A stretch of 64,000 bases of DNA from assembly GCF_001647545.1 (NCBI RefSeq), contig NZ_LSZH01000016.1, positions 124,001-188,000 on the forward strand. Direction: 5' to 3'. This document shows, piece after piece, positions 37,328 through 46,958 of the stretch. How positions within the stretch are numbered: the stretch's first letter is position 1; each line of letters starts with the position of its first letter. The DNA comes from Acinetobacter sp. SFB (GTDB lineage Bacteria; Pseudomonadota; Gammaproteobacteria; Pseudomonadales; Moraxellaceae). The notes beneath the pieces were generated by a model that was not told where the DNA came from, made no database searches, and saw nothing but the letters and a program-made list of their open reading frames with translations. The translations under genes were made by a program, and so were the position numbers.

Positions 37328-37358
37328 AAAAAAAGAGGCAATAGATGCCTCTTTTTTT
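37328..37358. terminator. Terminator downstream of acyl-CoA dehydrogenase
   Basis: AAAAAAAGAGGCA / TGCCTCTTTTTTT with a 5-nt loop, 15 bp past the stop of the minus-strand dehydrogenase; T-rich on both strands. Confidence 0.9.
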
Positions 37359-37372
37359 ATATCTGCTATTTT

Positions 37373-38530
37373 TTACATTGAACGTGCAATCACATCTTTT
37401 AAGGTCTCATTAGAGCCACCGTAAATTTTTGCTACTCGTGCATCCATATACAATTGTGCAATTGGATATTCTGTACAGTAACCATAGCCACCAAACAGCT
37501 GTAAACAACGGTCGATAATTTCACATTGTTTTTGTGAGCCCCACCATTTTGCCATCATGGCATCATTTGGCTGTAGTTCTTTATCTTCAACTAAATCATT
37601 GATAATCGTGTCAATAAATACTCGACCCACACGTGCTTCGGTTAAACATTCCGCCAATTCAAATTTAGTGTTTTGGAAATCCCATAGGGTTTTCCCTAAC
37701 ATTTTACGGTTTTTAGCATGTTCAACTGTCATCTCAATGGCACGTTCTGCACACGCAATGCCCACGATACCAATTGATAAACGTTCACGGGTGAATACAT
37801 CCATTAACTGAAAGAAGCCTTTTCCTTCTTCACCACCAATTAAATTTTCGACCGGAACACGTGCATCATCTAGGAAAATTTCAGCAGTATTTAAGGCATT
37901 TTGCCCAATTTTATCAATGATGTTATTTACTTTAAAGCCTGGACATTTATCTTTTTCGACCATGAATAAAGAAATTCCACGCGCACCTGAGCCCGAATCG
38001 CCGGTACGTGCAGCAACCAGAATATAATCCGCTTGATCGCCAAGCGTACAGAACGTTTTAGAACCGTTCAGAACATATTCATCACCATCACGACGTGCAG
38101 TAGTTCTGAGTGCCTTTACGTCCGTTCCTGCATCAGGCTCGGTAATCGCAACAGCAATCATTTTTTTACCTGTAGCAATACCTGGCATCCACTTTAACAG
38201 TTGTTCGTGTGTAGCTGTGCCCAAAAAGAAACCCGGGCTGTTCAATGAACCTGGAATAAAACCAAACGTGGTATCACAGATACGCGCTTGTTCTTCCATC
38301 ATAATGACTTCATGGGCAAAGGATGCACCCAAGCCACCATATTCTTCGGGAACACTCATACACAGTAAACCGAGTTCTCCTGCTTTTTCCCAAATTTCAC
38401 GATCAATAAAATGCTGTTTACGAAATTTTTCAGCATGTGGTGCAACTTCTTGTTCAAAAAAACGACGTGCGGTAACACGTAACTGGTCCAGTTCTTCTGT
38501 CATCCATGGCGAGCGATATCCATAAATCAT
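37373..38530 (-). CDS. Acyl-CoA dehydrogenase
   Basis: 385 aa, FAD-dependent. AVAITEPDAGTDVKALRT and FLDDARVPVENLIG are family motifs, with QLFGGYGYCTEYPIAQLYMDARVAKIYGGSNE at the end. The MCAD-type catalytic Glu in IYEG is a Gly here (IYGG), as in isovaleryl- and long-chain-type enzymes whose base sits in an earlier helix; CAERAIE at about residue 260 could supply it. That suggests a branched or unusual acyl-CoA. Divergent from the enolase-type gene, with two perfect regulon operators between. Confidence 0.9.
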   Translation of the reverse strand: MIYGYRSPWMTEELDQLRVTARRFFEQEVAPHAEKFRKQHFIDREIWEKAGELGLLCMSVPEEYGGLGASFAHEVIMMEEQARICDTTFGFIPGSLNSPGFFLGTATHEQLLKWMPGIATGKKMIAVAITEPDAGTDVKALRTTARRDGDEYVLNGSKTFCTLGDQADYILVAARTGDSGSGARGISLFMVEKDKCPGFKVNNIIDKIGQNALNTAEIFLDDARVPVENLIGGEEGKGFFQLMDVFTRERLSIGIVGIACAERAIEMTVEHAKNRKMLGKTLWDFQNTKFELAECLTEARVGRVFIDTIINDLVEDKELQPNDAMMAKWWGSQKQCEIIDRCLQLFGGYGYCTEYPIAQLYMDARVAKIYGGSNETLKDVIARSM

Positions 38531-38654
38531 GGGGCAATCCTTTTTTATTTCACATTAAATTAGCTAAATATTGAATGACTCAGCCTGCTAAAACGTACTC
38601 TGAGCCAAACACTTGTTCTGATAAAACCTAGTTTTAACAAATATTACAACTTTG

Positions 38655-38674
38655 TCAACCAACAGGTTGGTTGA
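38655..38674. promoter_or_regulatory. Regulon operator E (perfect)
   Basis: TCAACCAACAGGTTGGTTGA, a 20-bp perfect palindrome apart from the central two bases. Lies 125 bp upstream of the acyl-CoA dehydrogenase. Confidence 0.85.
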
Positions 38675-38686
38675 TTTATTATTTAT

Positions 38687-38706
38687 TCAACCAACTTGTT
38701 GGTTGA
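38687..38706. promoter_or_regulatory. Regulon operator F (perfect)
   Basis: TCAACCAACTTGTTGGTTGA, second perfect copy, exactly 32 bp (about three helical turns) from operator E, which would place both repressors on the same DNA face. In the divergent promoter region. Confidence 0.85.
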
Positions 38707-38964
38707 CTTTTAGGAAAATCGAAATTACATTACTGCAGGACAGGTCTGAAGTTTTATATTTCTAATGAATGAAATCTCAAAAATGACCAAATTGTTAAAA
38801 AGATTTTTTATCAGTGAAGAACATTATTTTGCGCTGAGTTGTTTTTAAAAATGGATCTTATATCAGTCTTTCAAAGCTGGATATAAGCAAGTAGGTCTAA
38901 GCGAATAGACACTAAAATTTGCGTTTTGACACGCAGAAATTTTCAAAAGGAAAGGGATTTAATC
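38707..38964. other. Divergent promoter region, right part
   Basis: No gene. Holds the leader of the enolase-superfamily gene; its ribosome site AGGAAAGGG is at 38948-38956. Confidence 0.5.
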
Positions 38965-40158
38965 ATGCCAAAAATCGTAAAAGTAGAATGTTTCCCAGTT
39001 TCTACCCCATTAAAAAAACCTGTGATTATGCCAAATACGCGCATTACCTCTATTGATAGTGTGGTTTTAAAAATTACTGCAGATGACGGTACGGTAGGTT
39101 TTTCAGATTCCGGTGATACCTCTTCTTGGTACCGTGGTGAATTACAAGAATCAATTATTGCGATGATTACCCGTGTCATTGCACCGCGTATTTTAATTGG
39201 TGAAGATCCTCGTAACATCGAAAAAATTGTGGCAAAAATGGATCTGTTGGTGCGCGATAACAATCAAGCTAAAGCAACGGTCGACTTCGCATTACATGAT
39301 TTGAAAGGAAAACTATACGGCGTACCTGTATATGACTTGCTGGGTGGACGTACCACTGAAGGCTCACGTCAAGGTTGGGTATTGTCTGCGGGTAAACCTG
39401 AAGATGTTGCGGCTGAAGCACAGAAAGCTAAAGCGCTGGGTTTTGAATTGTTTAAAATGAAAATCGGTCACGGTACATTACAAGACGATATTGATATGGT
39501 TCATGCGGTACGTGACACCGTAGGTCAAGATGCAGTATTAACAATTGATGCAAACGGCTTCTGGAGTTATGAAAAAGCACTTCATGTGATTCGTCGTATC
39601 GATTCTGCTGGCCTCGACTTAATTGAACAGCCGCTAGCACATTGGGATATTGAAGGTATGGCGCGTTTGCGTGCACAGGTCAAAACCCCAATTTATGCCG
39701 ATGAATCTGCTCAAGAACTTTATAACCTTAAAGAAATTATTGATCGTCGTGCAGCTGATGGCCTATTCATCAAACTTCAAAAAGTAGGCGGATTGGTAAA
39801 AGCTCAGCGTTGGTTAACCATGGCGCGTTTGGCAGGTTTACCTGTTCATTGTGGTTGTATGATCGGTTCTGGCCTAGAACATAGTCCAGCGGCACATCTT
39901 TGGGTTGCAAATGAATGGGCATCTCAAGGTCTGAATGAATCCATTGGCCCGTTATTGATTCACGGTACGATGGAAAGTAAAAACATTAAAGTCGGTACAG
40001 ATATCGCACTCAACATTCCGAAGTTTGAAAATGGCATGTGTTATCCGAATGAAGGTCCGGGTTATGGCATTGAATTAAATGAAGCATTCCTCATCAGCAA
40101 TAAGACTGTAGGTGTAGAAGGTCGTGCTGTGGAAGTCGGTAGTGAGGTGGCTGCTTAA
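38965..40158 (+). CDS. Enolase-superfamily enzyme, MLE subgroup
   Basis: 397 aa. The capping domain (IVKVECFPVSTPLKKPVIMP) and barrel carry the muconate-lactonizing-enzyme subgroup residues: FKMKIG (KxK acid-base pair), TIDANG, LIEQPL and YADES as Mg ligands, and IKLQKVGG with the second-face lysine. Such enzymes abstract the alpha-proton of a carboxylate to racemise, cycloisomerise or eliminate. The exact reaction is open: muconate cycloisomerase-like, epimerase and racemase are all possible. ATG 38965 has AGGAAAGGG; the longer frame from 38926 is less likely. Overlaps the next gene by one base. Confidence 0.87.
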   Translation: MPKIVKVECFPVSTPLKKPVIMPNTRITSIDSVVLKITADDGTVGFSDSGDTSSWYRGELQESIIAMITRVIAPRILIGEDPRNIEKIVAKMDLLVRDNNQAKATVDFALHDLKGKLYGVPVYDLLGGRTTEGSRQGWVLSAGKPEDVAAEAQKAKALGFELFKMKIGHGTLQDDIDMVHAVRDTVGQDAVLTIDANGFWSYEKALHVIRRIDSAGLDLIEQPLAHWDIEGMARLRAQVKTPIYADESAQELYNLKEIIDRRAADGLFIKLQKVGGLVKAQRWLTMARLAGLPVHCGCMIGSGLEHSPAAHLWVANEWASQGLNESIGPLLIHGTMESKNIKVGTDIALNIPKFENGMCYPNEGPGYGIELNEAFLISNKTVGVEGRAVEVGSEVAA

Positions 40159-41330
40159 TGACGCGTTCAGGACCACTGTCACACTTAACGGTAATTGAGT
40201 TTGCAGGTCTTGGACCTGCACCTTTTGCAGCAATGTTACTTGCAGATCAAGGGGCTCGGGTGATTCGTATTGATCGCCTGATCAAGCCTTCTAAACAAGA
40301 TGGCATGGCGTCTCTAACAGCACGGGATAGTGATGTATTGGCCCGTGGACGTGAGTCAATTGCACTGGATTTAAAAAAACCTCAAGCCATTGAAATCGCA
40401 TTAAAGCTGATTGAAAGCGCTGATATTCTAATTGAAGGTTTTCGTCCTGGTGTGATGGAATCCTTAGGTTTAGGCCCAGAAATTTGCCACGCCCGTAATC
40501 CAAAATTGGTTTATGGACGGGTAACAGGATGGGGGCAAACCGGACCATTGGCCCAGGCAGCTGGACACGATATTAATTATATTGCTTTGACCGGTGCTTT
40601 GCATTCAACAGCACGTGCTCAGGGCCAGCCTACACCCACGCCAGGTTTAATTGGTGATTTTGGTGGTGGTGGAATGTTACTGGTATATGGCGTTTTAGCG
40701 GCAGCTTTACATGCTAAACAAACCGGTGAAGGGCAGGTGGTGGATGCTGCAATCACCGATGGTTCGGCATTATTAACCGCTTTAATTCAGGGTTGGCATT
40801 CTGTGGGTTTATGGAATGATCAAGCTGGAACCAATAATGGGGACGGTGGTGCTCATTTTTATGACAGTTATCAATGTTCAGATGATAAATACATTTCAAT
40901 TGGTCCCATGGAACCGCAGTTTTATGCACTGTTGCTGGAAAAATTGGAATTAACAGATGATCTTGAATTCAAGCAACAATGGAATGCGAAAAAATGGCCA
41001 GCATTGAAACAGCGCTTGACCGATATTTTTCTCACCAAAACCCGTGATCAATGGTGTGCGATTTTTGAAGGTACAGATGCATGTTTTGCACCTGTTTTAA
41101 GTTTGGCTGAAGCGCCAAAGCATCCCCATAATCAAAGCCGAGGTACTTATACAGTTGTCAATAATATTGTTCAGCCCAGTCCTGCACCTAAGTTTAGCAA
41201 GACCACAGTTGGGCATTGCAATCCGGTAAATCCGGTGGCAGCAAATACTCAAGATATCTTGAATGAGTTGGGGTATAGCTTCGACGAAAGAGCGCATTTA
41301 ATTATTAATACAGTTGCGCAACAGGTATAG
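40158..41330 (+). CDS. Alpha-methylacyl-CoA racemase-like (CaiB/BaiF fold)
   Basis: 390 aa. Unlike the CoA-transferase at 34470, it keeps the racemase signature: AGHDINYIALTGALHS with His137 and GLIGDFGGGGMLLVYGVLAA with Asp167, the pair used for alpha-proton exchange in AMACR/MCR. It would epimerise the (R)- and (S)-forms of a 2-methylacyl-CoA. Starts at TAATG, sharing a base with the enolase-type gene's stop. Context with CoA-transferase and acyl-CoA dehydrogenase points to catabolism of a 2-branched acid. Confidence 0.85.
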   Translation: MTRSGPLSHLTVIEFAGLGPAPFAAMLLADQGARVIRIDRLIKPSKQDGMASLTARDSDVLARGRESIALDLKKPQAIEIALKLIESADILIEGFRPGVMESLGLGPEICHARNPKLVYGRVTGWGQTGPLAQAAGHDINYIALTGALHSTARAQGQPTPTPGLIGDFGGGGMLLVYGVLAAALHAKQTGEGQVVDAAITDGSALLTALIQGWHSVGLWNDQAGTNNGDGGAHFYDSYQCSDDKYISIGPMEPQFYALLLEKLELTDDLEFKQQWNAKKWPALKQRLTDIFLTKTRDQWCAIFEGTDACFAPVLSLAEAPKHPHNQSRGTYTVVNNIVQPSPAPKFSKTTVGHCNPVNPVAANTQDILNELGYSFDERAHLIINTVAQQV

Positions 41331-41464
41331 ATGTAAAAACAGGCAATGACTTTAAGGAAAATTCAATATTTATAATTTTCTTTGGAGTTGCTCTAAGTAA
41401 AGCAAGCTGAAGAACAAGGATGTGATTTCAGTCATAAAAAATCTAAAATTAAGTGAGAAGCAGG

Positions 41465-42832
41465 ATGACTCAACATACAAATGGACGAATGGAAGTTCAA
41501 GATTTTATCGATAGCGTACCCGTCTCTAAGCTGCAAAAGATAATCATTATATTATGTTTTGTTGTTGCCGCACTGGATGGTTTTGATATTGCAGCAGTCG
41601 GGTTTATTGCTCCTGCATTAATTGCACAGTGGTCACTGACACCAGCCGATTTAGCCCCACTATTTTTATCAGGCGTCTTTGGTCTTATGCTGGGTTCTTT
41701 TGTATTTGGACCGTTAGCTGACAAATTTGGCCGTAAAAAAATTATCATCTGCAGTGTCATAATATTTAGTATTGGTACCTTAATCTCTGCATTTTCTCCA
41801 AATTTAACCGTATTAATTGTATTACGTTTTCTTACTGGTTTAGGTTTGGGGGGTGCTATGCCAAATGCGGTTACCATTACCTCAGAATATTGTCCCACCA
41901 AACGACGTTCTACTCTGGTAACTGTAATGTTCTGTGGCTATACCATTGGGGCAGCGATGGGGGGCTTATTGGCAGGTCAGCTTATTCAATTAATCGGTTG
42001 GCAAGGTATTTTAATGATTGGTGGTATTGCTCCTTTAATAGCATTGCCGTTTATCTATTATTTTATGCCAGAATCATTGCGTTTCATGGTGTTAAATAAA
42101 TTTTCTAAAGAGAAAATTGATGCTGTTATCCAAAAAATGGCGCCTAAGGGGCAACCTATTCCAGAGTTGGTGGCAGCAGTAACCGAAAAACAAAATGTCA
42201 GCGTCCGTGAACTATTTAGTAAAGATTACATTGCGGGTACGTTATTATTTTGGTGTGCGTTTACCATGGGTTCAATTATCATTTACATGATCTCAAGTTG
42301 GATGCCAACGATTCTGAAAAATGAAGGCTTTAATATGCAAAGTGCCTCATGGATCACTTCGGCATTCCAAATTGGGGGTACAGTAGGTGCATTAATCATT
42401 GCCTACTTTATGGATAAATTAGGTCATAGCCGTACCTTAACCATATCTTATGTAATTGGGGCGATCTGTGTATTGGCATTGAGTGCGGGTGTAGCAAATT
42501 TAAATACACTGCTTATCGTACTTGGAATATTCGGGATTGGTGCAGGTATCAGTGGCTCGCACATTGGAATACATGTGTTCTGTTCAAGCTACTATCCAAC
42601 ACATTGTCGTTCTACAGGCGTAAGTTGGGCGGGTGGAGCAGGTCGTTTAGGGTCATTTATTGGTTCTGGCGCGGTAGGTTGGCTCATGGTATCTGGCTTA
42701 TCAGGTGAACAAATTGTGAATTTATTAACGATTCCTGCATTCTTAGCTGCAATCTCAATGTTCTTAATCACTCGCTTGATGAAAAAAAGTAAGAAAATAG
42801 AAACAATGGATTTACAGAAAGCGAATGTTTAG
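41465..42832 (+). CDS. AAHS-family aromatic-acid:proton symporter (MFS)
   Basis: 455 aa with twelve predicted helices. ALDGFDIAAVGFIAPAL in helix 1 is the DGFD motif of the AAHS family (PcaK, BenK, VanK, MhbT), and GPLADKFGRKK is the MFS loop 2-3 signature. Expected to import an aromatic acid used by the surrounding enzymes. Start taken as ATG 41465; a GTG at 41453 is in frame. Follows the racemase after 134 bp and is closed by a strong terminator. Confidence 0.9.
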   Translation: MTQHTNGRMEVQDFIDSVPVSKLQKIIIILCFVVAALDGFDIAAVGFIAPALIAQWSLTPADLAPLFLSGVFGLMLGSFVFGPLADKFGRKKIIICSVIIFSIGTLISAFSPNLTVLIVLRFLTGLGLGGAMPNAVTITSEYCPTKRRSTLVTVMFCGYTIGAAMGGLLAGQLIQLIGWQGILMIGGIAPLIALPFIYYFMPESLRFMVLNKFSKEKIDAVIQKMAPKGQPIPELVAAVTEKQNVSVRELFSKDYIAGTLLFWCAFTMGSIIIYMISSWMPTILKNEGFNMQSASWITSAFQIGGTVGALIIAYFMDKLGHSRTLTISYVIGAICVLALSAGVANLNTLLIVLGIFGIGAGISGSHIGIHVFCSSYYPTHCRSTGVSWAGGAGRLGSFIGSGAVGWLMVSGLSGEQIVNLLTIPAFLAAISMFLITRLMKKSKKIETMDLQKANV

Positions 42833-42865
42833 ATTCGGATAGATAAATCTCAGCGCTAGCCAGAT

Positions 42866-42897
42866 AAAAAACCAGTGATGAAAATCGCTGGTTTTTT
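42866..42897 (+). terminator. Terminator after AAHS transporter
   Basis: AAAAAACCAGTGAT / ATCGCTGGTTTTTT with loop GAAA and a run of nine or more T. Confidence 0.92.
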
Positions 42898-43378
42898 TTT
42901 TGACTTATTAATAACAGATTCTGGCCCTGTTGGGGGTAGTACTCATTTGATAATCTTATCGATAGTTTTAATATCAGAAATTTCATTTTATGAATAATAT
43001 AAAGATAAATTATAAGGGCTGTTTATCCCCTACTGGATTTAATGGATCAAGCTGTTTAAAACTTGAGTGTGGGAATCAGTTATCCAAAGAGTTAAATGAA
43101 TCATTTCCAACCAAAAGGAAGAGCGACAAGCACGAGTGTTCATTATTATTTACCTCATGTTTATATTTATCTGGTCGGGGAATATCAGAAAAAAATAAAT
43201 AAATCATCAGGTTAATTTCAGTTAAAGAAGCTTATTAAAAAAAATGTCTTCTAGAGCAATCCATTTTTTATGGATCATGTGGCATAAAATAGGCAATCAC
43301 CTAAGTCATAACTCAACAAATTTATTGCAAAAACCGAACTTATGATTTTGCCTGTCTTTTATGCAAAAATGTTTAGGG
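42898..43378. other. Intergenic, no supportable gene
   Basis: A 70-codon frame at 42990 has no ribosome site and no family features. Nothing else seen; holds the convergent ends of two transcripts. Confidence 0.5.
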
Positions 43379-44587
43379 TTATTTTAATTCTACAAAAAAT
43401 TGATGGTTATAAATTGCAAAATACATACTCGGCAGCCCGGTGACCAGCATGATAATACTCATGTTTTGTAATATGTTAAAAGGAAGCACGGATAAGAGTA
43501 TAGTCATGATAAAACCACAGAAAAATTGTACGCCTCCCATAAGTGCGCTTGCTAAGCCGGCTTGTTTCACTTGATTTTGCATAACAATGGCCAGTGAGTT
43601 GGGTCCGGTAAGTCCTATACCGCCCACCAATAGAAATAAGCCTGAACAGATCAGATAGGGATTAATGAGATCAGACCATGCATTTATACTAATAATGAAG
43701 ATACCGGATATTTGTATAAAGGCTCCCAGTATAAATAAATGGCTCACTGAAAAATAAGGAATTAAACGTTTATTGATGAAAGCAAACAGCATCAGACCCA
43801 AGGCATTCAGGCCAAATAGATAGGCAAATTGCTGTTCAGGTACTTTAAGAAAATTAATAAATAAATTTGAAGAAGCACCAATATAACAATATAACGCTCC
43901 ATATAACATTGCGCCTGCAAACATGGGCACTGCGAAAGTATGATCTTTAAATAAACTTAAATAATTTCTGAATATTTGTCTGGCTGAAATATTCTGCCGA
44001 TTTGACTGGAGGAGTGTTTCGTTAAAATAAAAATGTACCAGAACCAATGTCACCACCCCAATTGCAGTCAGGAGATAAAAAATACTTGACCAATGGAAGT
44101 ACTGAATTAATAAAGCACCCAAAGCTGGAGCGAATATGGGTGCTAAGCCCATCGCAAGCAGCATGGTGGAAAAGACTTGTGCCGATTCTTTCATGTTGAG
44201 TCGATCACGAATGGCCGCTCTTACAATCACTACACCTGCACAACCACCGAAAGCTTGAAGTACTCTAAAAATGAGTAGAATAGTGTCATTGGGTGCTATG
44301 GCACAGCAAAGGCTGGCAACAATATAAACCGTTAAACCGAAGTAAAGAGGAGGTTTTCGTCCATATCGATCACTGAGAGGGCCATAAATCAACTGGCCAA
44401 ATGCCAAGCCAAGAAAATAAGCGCCCAAGGTATTGGCAATCATTTGGGTACTGACCTGATATTCCTCAGCCATCATAGGTAATGCAGGCAAGTACATATC
44501 AGTTGATAAGGCACTAAATGCAGTAAGCAAGGTCAGTAAAAATACCCATCCGAGTGTATATGAGTTATTGGTGGAAGTTTGATTCAT
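43379..44587 (-). CDS. Bcr/CflA-family drug efflux transporter (MFS)
   Basis: 402 aa, twelve helices. TAFSALSTDMYLPALPMMAEEY is the Bcr/CflA N-terminal signature and IYGPLSDRYGRKPPLY the MFS loop. These DHA1-type pumps export drugs or small metabolites; here it may relieve aromatic-acid or intermediate stress. It is transcribed away from the homogentisate operon, with operator G lying 157 bp upstream of its ATG, so it may share the regulon (inference). Weak ribosome site. Confidence 0.88.
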   Translation of the reverse strand: MNQTSTNNSYTLGWVFLLTLLTAFSALSTDMYLPALPMMAEEYQVSTQMIANTLGAYFLGLAFGQLIYGPLSDRYGRKPPLYFGLTVYIVASLCCAIAPNDTILLIFRVLQAFGGCAGVVIVRAAIRDRLNMKESAQVFSTMLLAMGLAPIFAPALGALLIQYFHWSSIFYLLTAIGVVTLVLVHFYFNETLLQSNRQNISARQIFRNYLSLFKDHTFAVPMFAGAMLYGALYCYIGASSNLFINFLKVPEQQFAYLFGLNALGLMLFAFINKRLIPYFSVSHLFILGAFIQISGIFIISINAWSDLINPYLICSGLFLLVGGIGLTGPNSLAIVMQNQVKQAGLASALMGGVQFFCGFIMTILLSVLPFNILQNMSIIMLVTGLPSMYFAIYNHQFFVELK

Positions 44588-44743
44588 TTTTTTAGGCTAC
44601 CTAAACATGTCTAAGTCATTTTTAATTAAAAATAAAATTAGTTTATAGATTTATAAATTTTCTCTAATGAACTTGAACAAATGAAAATTCATTTGCTGAC
44701 CAAGCACTTTAAGCCCTATTTTATTATGCTATTTAATATCTAT

Positions 44744-44761
44744 CAACCAGTTGTTTGGTTT
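44744..44761. promoter_or_regulatory. Regulon operator G (weaker)
   Basis: CAACCAGTTGTTTGGTTT, four mismatches to CAACCAACnnGTTGGTTG but same spacing, between the divergent efflux and homogentisate-branch genes. 122 bp before the monooxygenase ATG. Confidence 0.5.
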
Positions 44762-44882
44762 TTAATATTGTATTATTCTTTAGGTTGATATCTTTAAGTC
44801 CAAGATCATAAATGGAAAGATAAGTTAAAAACTTATTCGCTTTAACTCAATAATCTTTTGAAAAAATTACAAGGAGTTCGAC

Positions 44883-46592
44883 ATGCATTTTCCGGAAACT
44901 CAAGCTAGAAAATCTCTCTACTATCGCTATGAGGTTTATCCCTATTTTCATAGTCATGAAGACACTGTAGCGGATGCGGATACGGTCACTGTTGTCGGTG
45001 CAGGTCCGATTGGGATGGCAAATGCGTTGTTATTGGCAAAACAGGGGGTCAACGTTATTTTACTGTCTTCAGAACAACAGCTGTCTGAAGGCAGTCGTGC
45101 ATTAGTCTATACCAAGCGTTCTATGGAAATTTTACAGGCAGCCGGTGCTGCTGAACGTATTATGAGCAAAGCTTTACCTTGGACGCATGGTAATTCAATT
45201 TATAAGGGACAAGTGGCATTCCGCATGGCATCGCCTACTAATGAACATGATCAATTTGCACCCCTGAATAACTTGCAACAAAACTGGCTGGAGAGTTTTT
45301 TGCTCGACACCATTCAAGAACAAGACAATATTGAAGTGCGCTGGGGTAACAAAGTCGTTGCACATGAACAAGATCATGACAGCGTGACCTTGACTGTGCA
45401 TACCCCTGAAGGGGAGTACAAACACATTTCAAATTGGGTCGTGGCTGCAGATGGTGGTCGTTCCCCCATTCGTGAAAGCATGAAGCTGTGGATGGAAGGT
45501 GCAAGCTACGAAGGTCGTTTTGTGATTGCAGATATTCGTATCAAACTGGATTATCCAACAGAGCGTCTTGCATTTTTTTCGCCAGACTGGAATCCGGGCA
45601 ATACCATTTTAATGCACCGTGAACCAGATGATATCTGGCGTTTTGATTATCAGTTAGATCCTAATATTTCTCCTGAAGAAGCACTGAAACCTGAAAACTT
45701 GCATAAAGCGGTAAATGATCAATTAAAAATGATTGGCCAGGATCATCTTGACTGGGAAATGGACTGGAGTACGGTATATTCGGCACGTGCCTTAACGTTA
45801 GATAATTACGTGCATAACCGCATTATGTTTGTGGGTGATGCCGCGCATTTACTGCCAATTTTTGGTGTACGGGGTGCAAATACCGGTTTCCAAGATGCGC
45901 AAGACTTGTCATGGAAACTGGCTGCCGTGGTTAAAGGCTGGGCGCCTGAAAAATTACTTGAAAGCTATACTTTTGACCGTGTCGGTGCGGCACGTGAAAT
46001 TATTGCTGAAGCAGGTAAATCAACACGCTTTATGGCGCCACCAACCGATGGCTTCCGTTTACTGCGTAATGCCGTACTGTCATTGTCACTTGAACATGAA
46101 TTTGTTCGTCCCTTATATCACTGGCGTACTTCACGTCCACATGCTTACACCCATTCACCCTTGAACAGTCGCAATGATGACAATGCTCTCATGAATGAAT
46201 TGACTGAAAACGGTGCGCTTATTCCCAACGTGAAATTTGCAGATGGCTCATTCTTATATGATTCAATCAGCGGCAAATTTTCGGCTGTGGTACTGACCAA
46301 AAATGGTCAAGTGCCTGCGGGTTTAATTGCTGAAATGACTGCATTGAAACAACAGCGCATTCCTGCACAAGTGATTGCACTGGCGATGGATGGTCAAGCG
46401 GTGATTGATGCAGATGTGACATTCGCCATTAATCCAGAAATTGCCAAAGAACGTTTCTTTGCCGATGCAGGTGCAATTTATTTGGTTCGTCCAGGTCACC
46501 ATATTAATGGTCGTTGGCTGAGTTATCGTGAAAATGCGATTACTGAAACCTTAGATCAGTTTACCCAGGGCGCAGAAGGAGTAGCAGCATGA
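44883..46592 (+). CDS. FAD-dependent aromatic hydroxylase (MhaA/MhpA-like)
   Basis: 569 aa class A flavin monooxygenase. VVGAGPIGMANALLLAKQGV binds FAD, AADGGRSPIRESM is the DG motif, and FVGDAAHLLPIFGVRGANTGFQDAQDL the second FAD motif. The C-terminal thioredoxin-like extension of this group is present. The downstream genes use homogentisate-pathway intermediates, and a DUF2783 small protein follows, as in two-component-like 3-hydroxyphenylacetate 6-hydroxylases (MhaAB); so homogentisate from 3-hydroxyphenylacetate is the best guess. AAGGAG ribosome site. Overlaps the next gene by 4 bp. Confidence 0.85.
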   Translation: MHFPETQARKSLYYRYEVYPYFHSHEDTVADADTVTVVGAGPIGMANALLLAKQGVNVILLSSEQQLSEGSRALVYTKRSMEILQAAGAAERIMSKALPWTHGNSIYKGQVAFRMASPTNEHDQFAPLNNLQQNWLESFLLDTIQEQDNIEVRWGNKVVAHEQDHDSVTLTVHTPEGEYKHISNWVVAADGGRSPIRESMKLWMEGASYEGRFVIADIRIKLDYPTERLAFFSPDWNPGNTILMHREPDDIWRFDYQLDPNISPEEALKPENLHKAVNDQLKMIGQDHLDWEMDWSTVYSARALTLDNYVHNRIMFVGDAAHLLPIFGVRGANTGFQDAQDLSWKLAAVVKGWAPEKLLESYTFDRVGAAREIIAEAGKSTRFMAPPTDGFRLLRNAVLSLSLEHEFVRPLYHWRTSRPHAYTHSPLNSRNDDNALMNELTENGALIPNVKFADGSFLYDSISGKFSAVVLTKNGQVPAGLIAEMTALKQQRIPAQVIALAMDGQAVIDADVTFAINPEIAKERFFADAGAIYLVRPGHHINGRWLSYRENAITETLDQFTQGAEGVAA

Positions 46593-46774
46593 ACTCAATT
46601 TCGATTAATGATTTAGAAAAAGTATATGACCAACTGGCGGAAAGCATTGATGCTATTCCACAGTCCAAGCGTGAATTGTTTTTAGTGAAACTGGCTTTAC
46701 TCAGCGCCAATCAAATTAAAGATGGCGCTGTATTTGCTCAATTAATCAATCAGGCAAAAGTTTTTGAAGACTAA
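46589..46774 (+). CDS. DUF2783 small partner of the monooxygenase
   Basis: 61 aa, all-helical: SINDLEKVYDQLAESIDAIP, then ELFLVKLALLSANQI. DUF2783 proteins sit next to aromatic flavoprotein hydroxylases; the P. putida homologue MhaB is described as a small coupling protein. ATG overlaps the hydroxylase stop (ATGA), a strong sign of stoichiometric co-translation. Confidence 0.8.
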   Translation: MNSISINDLEKVYDQLAESIDAIPQSKRELFLVKLALLSANQIKDGAVFAQLINQAKVFED

Positions 46775-46958
46775 AATTCCTAAGTCTTTTCTTAGAATTT
46801 ACTTGTTTTTTATGTATTGAATGAAATCAACAGACAAACTTGTAAGGTTGAAAATATATTCTTGCAAAGAAAATAGATATTAACCCGAAGTAATAAATTA
46901 CGTTATGCATAATTAGATTACTTATTAAAATTAGTAATGATCAAATAGGAAGAGTCAG

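Noticed and set aside
42990..43202. 70-codon frame as a gene
   Set aside because: No ribosome site, cysteine-rich low-complexity product, between convergent transcripts.
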